From the NCBI GenBank assembly GCA_902773415.1, contig CACYEE010000049.1, forward strand, positions 1 through 11,910: a stretch of 11,910 bases of DNA, written 5' to 3'. Below are positions 6,583-11,910 of the stretch, in pieces (the first letter of the stretch is position 1; every line of letters begins with the position of its first letter). Source of the stretch: an uncultured Actinomyces sp. GTDB lineage: Bacteria; Actinomycetota; Actinomycetes; Actinomycetales; Actinomycetaceae. The translations under genes were made by a program, and so were the position numbers. Below the pieces are notes generated by a model. The model was given only the letters and a program-made list of their open reading frames with translations. It had not been told where the DNA came from and did not search any database.

Positions 6583-6640
6583 GGTGCCTGACCCCTGCGA
6601 TACGGGGCGGACGAAAACGAACCCGTCCCCGATTTGTTCA
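6583..6640 (+). repeat. 58-nt intergenic repeat, copy B, reaching the hrpA stop
   Basis: This is the second copy of the 6407-6464 repeat (45 of 58 identical). It begins GGTGCCTGACCCC and ends TTTGTTCA; its last three bases are the reverse complement of the hrpA TGA stop (6638-6640). The repeat therefore abuts and includes the end of the helicase gene, so it may have supplied the present stop codon. Confidence 0.75.
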
Positions 6641-9600
6641 TTCGAGGGCCTTCGCAATCCGCTTCACGCTGACCTTCTCCGCAGTGCCAAGCTGCTGCGC
6701 AAACAGCGACACCCGAAGCTCCTCCACCATCCAACGCGCACGCTCGACCCGGGCCGCACACGCCGCATCAAACGGAACGCCCGCCGCATCCCGGGCCGCA
6801 TCCTCGACCAGCGCCCGCGCCTGGCGAACCTGCCATGCGGCAGCGTCGTCGCCCCCCGGATTCTCCGCCGCCTTCTCAAGCCGCATCCGCACCGCCCTCA
6901 GATAACGCGGGAAATGCGCGAGCCGCCCCAAAGGCACGCAGCCGAGGAACCCTGGCCCCGCAAGCTCCCCAAGATGCTCCTTCTCGTCGGCCACCGCCGC
7001 AACGAGGGCAAGCGAACGGGTCCCCTCGACCGCCCGCCTCGCCTCGGCAAGCTCCCCGCAAATCTTCGCGGCAAGCCGGGCCGCAGAATAGACGTCGTCC
7101 TCGAAACGATCGCGCGCCCACGCGCACAGCGCCTCGAAATCCTCGGGCCGGCGCACCTCCCCCAAGGCAACGCCCGCCTCCAGCGCCCACGCCTCGCAGG
7201 CCGTGCGCGCCCCAAGCCGCTGCAAATCGGCAACAAGAAGGTCCGTGCCCGGATAGGGCGCGCCCGCAAGCGCAAGCGCCTCGGCACCCGTCCAGCGCGA
7301 GGAAACCCTGGCAGGGTCGAGCCGCAGGCGCCGATACGCGAGCTCGCACACCGCCTGCGCGTGGGCAAACGCCTGTTCGCCGGCGCTCGGCAGAATCTCC
7401 AGGCTCACCCGCCGCTCGACGCTCGGCACGCAACCGCGGCCCGGGCCTGCGCCGCGCACCCTGTCGGCATTGCGGGCCCGGTCGGCATTGCGCGGCGTGC
7501 CGGAATGCCGCATCGGGCCGCCCGCAGCGAGAACCAGCGCCGGAAAACCGTGAACCGGGCCGCGCGCGCCCTGCGTCTGCACCGAGGCCGGAATCGCGGC
7601 CTGCGGGAAGCTCCCAAGCTCCTCGCCCGGCTTCACCGGCACCCCAAGCGACGCTTCAAGGCTGTCCGCGAGCCCGGCTGCCGTCGCTTCCGCCTCCGCG
7701 CGCGCCTTTGCCGCGGCCCGCTCGCGTTCGGCAATTTCCGCATGCGCCTCGTCCAGCGCACGCGCCACCGCTCCGCGCACCACCGACTTCACGGCTTTCG
7801 CGCGCTGCGGGGCGAGCGAGGCCTGCAAGCGTTCAAGCGAATCGGATTCGTCAAGCACCGCGCCGCGCTCGGAACGTACCCGAAAATGCATGCGCAGATG
7901 GCTAGGGACATGCGCGTCGGCCCAGTCCTCGTCGGCGAGCCGAATTCCGCGCGCCTGCCACACGGCCTGAGTGAAGGCTTCGCGGAAGGAAAATCCCGTT
8001 TTTTGGGGCGACGCCGTGCCTGCTCCGGCATCCGTCTGCGGGGCGGGGTCCGGGCGGGCGTTGCCTCGGGTTGTGTTCGAGTCCGGTTCGCGCCGGTGTG
8101 TGCGTGCGCCCGTGCCCGTGGCGTTGCCGGGCCCGGACGCAGTGCCGTTCATGGCGATGGGGGCTGCGCTGTCGCGGGCGGCCTGGACGGCTTTTTCTTC
8201 CTCTGTGGCCAGCGCGAGTGCGAGAGCGTCGAGTGCATCGCCGCGCAGGCGCGCTTTTGCCTGGGTTGCGAACGACGATTCGGCTTGTGGAGTCGGTTTC
8301 GAGGTGCCCGGCGCGGAGGAGCCTCCGGTTTGGGGCCCGTCCCCGAAGCGGAGGCCTGTCCCCGAAACGGAGGAATCTCCCGTTTGGGGGCCGTCCCCAA
8401 ACGGGAGGTACGCGGCCCCGTCCTCGCGCACGGACCTCTCAAGGCGCGAGATGATCGGCTCCAGCTCGCGCGCCACATCCGGGGCCGGAACAAGATCGCG
8501 TCGCACCCGCTTCGGAAGCGCCCGAATCGTCCCCAGCACCAGTTCGCCACGCATCCCCGGAACAAGCCAGTCAAACCCCTCCGGGCGAACCTCGCCAAGA
8601 ACCGTCACCGGAATCTCCACCGTCACGCCGTCGCCATTCCCGCCCGGATCGAAGGCATACGACACGTCGAACTCGAACTCGCCCTGACGCCACACGCTCG
8701 GAAACTCCGCCTCCCCCGCGTGCGCCGAACCAAGCAGGAAATCCTGCGTGAAATCCAGCAGATCCCCGCGCCCTGCCGCAAGCTCCTTCTTCCACCACGA
8801 ATTGAAATGCCCCGCCGAGACCACCTGCTCGCCCACGCGCTCGTCGTAAAACGCAAACAGACGCCGCTCGTCGGCCACCAGGCCATGCGTGCGCAGCCGC
8901 CGCTCCGTCTCGCGCGCCTCCTCCAGCGCCGCCGCGTTGCGGGCCAGAAACTCCGGCCGCTCGCGCCAATCGCCGCCCACGAGCGCATTCTCGATGAACA
9001 TCTCGCGGGCCGTCTCGCGCGCCCGAGGCGTGCCCGCCTTCACCGCAAGCACCTCGCGATCGGCCACAAGCACCATCCCGTACAAGGTCACCTTCTCCCG
9101 GCACATCGCCGCACCCATCCGCCGGCTCCAATACGGCTCCGAATACGAACGCTTGACCAGACCGCCCGCAGCGCGCTCGATCCAATCCCCGTCAATCGCC
9201 GCCACCGTGCGCGCAAACAGGCGCGACGTTTCCACAAGCTCGGCCGCCATCACCCAATCCGGCGTACGCCGATGCAGCCCCGAACCCGGCCAGATCACGA
9301 AATGCGTACCGCGCGCCCCCTCGAAATCGCGGGTGCGCTGCCGGTAAGCGCCAAGATTCGACAGGAGTCCGACCAGGAGCGACTTGTGAATCGCGTCGGC
9401 GCTCGGAGTGTCGGCGCTGCGCCCCAGCTCCCGGCAGGCCAGCGCCGCAGCGGCCGAAGACGGCACCGCCCCAAGCCTCTGGTCCGTCTCGCGGCCAGCC
9501 GCGCGCACCTGCTCCGGCGTCGGAATCGCCAGCGGGCGCGTGTCCAGGCCAAGCGGACGCGCCATCTGTTCGAGCTGGCGCACCACGTCCGCCCATTCGC

Positions 9601-11910
9601 GGTAGCGCAGATAGTTCAGGAACTCCCCGCGGCACATGCGGCGGAACGCCGAGCCGGACAGGTCGCGCGCCTGCGTGCGCAGGTAGCGCCACAGCGTGAG
9701 GTAGGCGAGGAAATCCGACGACGACGCCGTGAAACGCGCGTGGAGCTGGTCGGCCTGCGGGCGTTTTTCGGCCGGGCGCTCGCGCACGTCCTGCACCGAC
9801 AGCGCGGCCACGAGCACAAGCACCTCCGAAGCGCACCCGTTGCGCCGGGCCTCGATAAGCATGCGGCCCAGGCGCGGGTCGATTGGCAGGCGGGCAAGCT
9901 GCCAGCCGATTCGGGTCAGGCGCGGGCTTGGGACGGTGCGCTCCTGCGTCTTTGCGTGTGGCGACGCGGGGCTTGCCTCCGGGGCGTGCTGGGGCGTGCC
10001 TTGCCGGGGCGTGTCGTGGTGGGCGACGCGGGCCGGGCCGTGCCGTTCGGGGGAGCGTTGTGCGGGGGCGTGCGGGCTTGCGTTGGTGGTGGCGCTCGCG
10101 GTTGCCGTGGCGGGGCTGCGGTTGCTTGGCGTGTTGCCGGGCGTTGCTGCGCGATTGCTGCTGCCGTTGCCGGGATGCGAGCTCGGGGCGTTGGCGGGAC
10201 TGTCGTCGCCAAAAACGCCGCGCCCGTCCTTGCTCCGGCCGCGCCCCCGCGCCCCCGTCTCGATTGCGCCAATCTCCTCAAGGAGCTGCATTCCCGCACG
10301 CACCGCCCGCGAATCGGGCGGATCGATGAACGGAAACTCCGCAATCTCGCCCAAGCCAAGCGAGACCATCTGCAAAATCACCGAAGCAAGGCTCGTCCGT
10401 TGGATCTCCGGCTGCGTAAACTCCTCGCGCGCCGCAAAATCCTCCTCGGAATACAGGCGGATGCAAATGCCGTCGGCCACGCGGCCGCAACGGCCCGCCC
10501 GCTGGTTCGCGCTCGCCTGGCTCACCGGCTCGATCGGCAGGCGCTGAACCTTCGTCTTGCTCGAATATCGGGAAATACGCGCAGTACCGGCGTCGATCAC
10601 GTACCGGATGCCCGGCACCGTCAGCGAAGTCTCCGCGATATTCGTCGCAAGGATAATGCGGCGATGGCCATGCGCAGCGAAAATGCGCTGCTGCTCGGCC
10701 GCCGACAGCCGCGCGAACAGCGGAAGCACCTCGACGGCGTTCGGGATGTTCGAGCGCCCGCCCGGCTCGATGCAGCGCTCGGCAAGCTCATGGGCGAACG
10801 CCGCGTGGACATCGCGAATCTCGCCCTCGCCCGACAGGAATACGAGAATATCGCCCGGCCCCTCCGACATGAGCTCGTCCGCGGCCTCCAGGATGCCGGT
10901 CACCTGGTCGACGGCTTCCGCCCGGCCCGGCGTGGCAGGGGTCGCGCCGGGGGCGGGGGTGCTCCTCGTGCCTGCGGTTTCGCGGGATGCGCTGTTTCGG
11001 CGGGCCTGGCCGTTGCGGGACTGCGGGGTGTCGGCCAGGCCCGAAGCCTCTGCGCGACGCGGGGCGCGAGGGCCGGCGTCGCCCCTCATGCTTGGCTGCG
11101 GCGATTCGGACCCGCCACGTAAACCCCCGGCGGCACCACCTGCGTGGCCCTCCCCCGCGAGCGGACGATAGCGAATCTCGACGGGGTACGTGCGGCCCGA
11201 GACCTCGATGACCGGCGCGCTTGCGCCGGGGCGGCCGCCGGCCATGCGCGGGCCGAAATGCTTCGCGAAACGCTCGGTGTCGATCGTGGCCGACGTGACG
11301 ATGAGCTTGAGGTCGGGGCGCCGGGGCAGCAGGCGCGCGAGATAGCCGAGAAGGAAGTCGATGTTCAGGGAACGTTCGTGGGCTTCGTCGACAATGAGCG
11401 TGTCGTAGCGGGTCAGCAGCGGGTCGGACTGGATTTCGGCGAGCAGAATGCCGTCCGTCATGAGCTTGACAAGCGTGGCAGGGGAGGTTTCGTCCGTGAA
11501 CCGCACCTGGTATCCGACGGCGGTTCCCGGTTCGACGCCGAGTTCGTCCGAGATTCTTTGGGCGACGGAGCGCGCGGCGATGCGGCGCGGCTGGGTGTGG
11601 CCGATCAGGCCTGCGATGCCGCGGCCAAGCTCAAGGCAGATTTTCGGAAGCTGGGTGGTCTTGCCCGAACCGGTTTCGCCCGCGACGATGACCACCTGGT
11701 TCGAGGCGATTGCGCGGGCGATTTCCTCGCGACGCTCGGAGACGGGCAGGGGCGGGTAGGAAATGGCGGGAACGCTGGCGCGGCGTGCACCGATCTGTTC
11801 GGGCGTGAACGGCTTGGGGGCCGGGCGCGAGGCGCGCATTCCGCGCCGGCCTTGGGATTCGCGACGGGTACGCTGCTCGGGGGCGCGCCTGCGACCGGGG
11901 GCCTGCTTGC
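6638..11910 (-). CDS. hrpA: ATP-dependent RNA helicase HrpA, DEAH family, enlarged; 5' end beyond window
   Basis: The frame is open to the right edge; the first ATG inside is at 11839 (1733 residues to the TGA), but 23 Arg-rich codons continue upstream without a stop, so the true start probably lies outside. Numbering from that ATG: Walker A 'GETGSGKTT' 54-62, DEAH 151-154, SAT 183-185, 'LSGEGEI' 335-341, 'TNIAETSLT' 399-407 and 'QRAGRCGR' 446-453, then winged-helix/HA2 and the C-terminal DUF3418-type region ('FDWLVPGMRGELVLG', 'LRMHFRVRSERG'). HrpA unwinds RNA with NTP hydrolysis and in E. coli rescues stalled ribosomes. E. coli HrpA is about 1300 residues; the excess here is low-complexity inserts at about 231-306, 529-638 and 1142-1282 plus a short Arg/Asn/Ala one near 7434-7530. 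All helicase motifs are intact. It converges on the CRISPR operon and is probably unrelated to it. Confidence 0.95.
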   Translation of the reverse strand, partial: KQAPGRRRAPEQRTRRESQGRRGMRASRPAPKPFTPEQIGARRASVPAISYPPLPVSERREEIARAIASNQVVIVAGETGSGKTTQLPKICLELGRGIAGLIGHTQPRRIAARSVAQRISDELGVEPGTAVGYQVRFTDETSPATLVKLMTDGILLAEIQSDPLLTRYDTLIVDEAHERSLNIDFLLGYLARLLPRRPDLKLIVTSATIDTERFAKHFGPRMAGGRPGASAPVIEVSGRTYPVEIRYRPLAGEGHAGGAAGGLRGGSESPQPSMRGDAGPRAPRRAEASGLADTPQSRNGQARRNSASRETAGTRSTPAPGATPATPGRAEAVDQVTGILEAADELMSEGPGDILVFLSGEGEIRDVHAAFAHELAERCIEPGGRSNIPNAVEVLPLFARLSAAEQQRIFAAHGHRRIILATNIAETSLTVPGIRYVIDAGTARISRYSSKTKVQRLPIEPVSQASANQRAGRCGRVADGICIRLYSEEDFAAREEFTQPEIQRTSLASVILQMVSLGLGEIAEFPFIDPPDSRAVRAGMQLLEEIGAIETGARGRGRSKDGRGVFGDDSPANAPSSHPGNGSSNRAATPGNTPSNRSPATATASATTNASPHAPAQRSPERHGPARVAHHDTPRQGTPQHAPEASPASPHAKTQERTVPSPRLTRIGWQLARLPIDPRLGRMLIEARRNGCASEVLVLVAALSVQDVRERPAEKRPQADQLHARFTASSSDFLAYLTLWRYLRTQARDLSGSAFRRMCRGEFLNYLRYREWADVVRQLEQMARPLGLDTRPLAIPTPEQVRAAGRETDQRLGAVPSSAAAALACRELGRSADTPSADAIHKSLLVGLLSNLGAYRQRTRDFEGARGTHFVIWPGSGLHRRTPDWVMAAELVETSRLFARTVAAIDGDWIERAAGGLVKRSYSEPYWSRRMGAAMCREKVTLYGMVLVADREVLAVKAGTPRARETAREMFIENALVGGDWRERPEFLARNAAALEEARETERRLRTHGLVADERRLFAFYDERVGEQVVSAGHFNSWWKKELAAGRGDLLDFTQDFLLGSAHAGEAEFPSVWRQGEFEFDVSYAFDPGGNGDGVTVEIPVTVLGEVRPEGFDWLVPGMRGELVLGTIRALPKRVRRDLVPAPDVARELEPIISRLERSVREDGAAYLPFGDGPQTGDSSVSGTGLRFGDGPQTGGSSAPGTSKPTPQAESSFATQAKARLRGDALDALALALATEEEKAVQAARDSAAPIAMNGTASGPGNATGTGARTHRREPDSNTTRGNARPDPAPQTDAGAGTASPQKTGFSFREAFTQAVWQARGIRLADEDWADAHVPSHLRMHFRVRSERGAVLDESDSLERLQASLAPQRAKAVKSVVRGAVARALDEAHAEIAERERAAAKARAEAEATAAGLADSLEASLGVPVKPGEELGSFPQAAIPASVQTQGARGPVHGFPALVLAAGGPMRHSGTPRNADRARNADRVRGAGPGRGCVPSVERRVSLEILPSAGEQAFAHAQAVCELAYRRLRLDPARVSSRWTGAEALALAGAPYPGTDLLVADLQRLGARTACEAWALEAGVALGEVRRPEDFEALCAWARDRFEDDVYSAARLAAKICGELAEARRAVEGTRSLALVAAVADEKEHLGELAGPGFLGCVPLGRLAHFPRYLRAVRMRLEKAAENPGGDDAAAWQVRQARALVEDAARDAAGVPFDAACAARVERARWMVEELRVSLFAQQLGTAEKVSVKRIAKALE
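7463..7492 (-). repeat. 18-nt period tandem repeat in hrpA
   Basis: GTCGGCATTGCG occurs at 7463-7474 and 7481-7492 on the + strand. In the HrpA frame this encodes a six-residue repeat, 'ARNADRARNADRV', within an insertion near the C-terminal domain. It fits in-frame expansion by slippage in a tolerant linker. Confidence 0.75.
8322..8408. repeat. REP-like hairpin cluster inside the hrpA coding region
   Basis: The best unit, 8377-8407, is a perfect 13-bp palindrome (CTCCCGTTTGGGG against CCCCAAACGGGAG, loop GCCGT) matching the intergenic hairpin at 6508-6538. A second unit at 8322-8354 (CCTCCG...CGGAGG, inner TTTGGGG against CCCCGAA) and a half unit at 8355-8373 precede it. Read in the HrpA frame, the units give the octapeptide 'FGDGPQTG' twice, inside an insertion of about 140 residues in the DUF3418-type region. 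Confidence 0.9.

Larger units (their letters stand above)
6349..6637. other. Convergent intergenic region with repeats
   Basis: These 289 bases separate the ends of corA (+) and hrpA (-). I see no credible gene. They hold two related 58-nt repeats (6407-6464 and 6583-6640) and a palindromic hairpin (6508-6538). No hairpin is followed by a clear T-run, so a canonical intrinsic terminator is not evident; the structured repeats may end transcription from both sides, which is inference. Confidence 0.7.

Noticed and set aside
5047..6657. A 536-codon open frame on the - strand opposite corA
   Set aside because: It is in codon register with corA and exists only because corA lacks TTA, CTA and TCA codons over that stretch. 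No recognisable protein features.
6359..11122. A 1587-codon open frame on the + strand opposite hrpA
   Set aside because: Its codons are in exact register with hrpA, so its stops would correspond to TTA, CTA and TCA codons in hrpA, which are rare in this high-G+C gene. The product is Arg/Pro/Ala-rich with no domain, while hrpA has clear motifs.
6638..11910. HrpA helicase as part of the CRISPR defence system
   Set aside because: It is convergent, separated by a repeat-filled gap, and has the complete domain order of housekeeping HrpA. Nothing in the sequence links it to the Cmr operon.

Overview
The window holds the 3' part of a type III-B (Cmr) CRISPR-Cas operon with an unusual accessory set on the + strand, facing a very long HrpA-type RNA helicase gene on the - strand. 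The high G+C content, G/C-ending codons and the actinobacterial look of HrpA suggest a high-G+C Actinomycetota (actinobacterial or coriobacterial) chromosome. This is a judgement from protein style; no rRNA or other taxonomic marker is present.

Bases 1-2770 carry the end of a probable cmr3, then cmr4, cmr5 and cmr6. Cmr4-cmr5 and cmr5-cmr6 are joined by ATGA stop/start overlaps. Cmr4 keeps the expected catalytic Asp of the target-RNA slicer, and Cmr6 carries an extra, probably disordered segment of about 110 residues. Cas10/cmr2, cmr1 and any CRISPR array must lie outside; none is visible here.

Bases 2828-6348 carry three accessory genes on the same strand: a small DEDDh-family 3'-5' exonuclease, a Cas6 crRNA-processing endonuclease whose Shine-Dalgarno overlaps the exonuclease stop, and a 736-residue protein with three C-terminal membrane helices that resembles the CRISPR-associated CorA-like effectors. 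In studied type III-B systems CorA works with an enzyme that degrades the second messenger (NrN or a SAM-AMP lyase). Here the DEDDh exonuclease is the natural candidate for that job. The likely flow is: Cas6 matures crRNA, the Cmr complex slices target RNA, the off-window Cas10 makes a nucleotide messenger, CorA responds at the membrane, and the exonuclease limits the signal.

Bases 6349-6637 are a convergent intergenic region with two related 58-nt repeats and a 31-nt palindromic hairpin. A near-identical hairpin, with degenerate companions, lies inside the hrpA coding region at 8322-8408. HrpA (6638 to beyond the right edge) has all DEAH helicase motifs but is inflated by several low-complexity insertions between domains; it is probably a chromosomal neighbour, not part of the CRISPR system.
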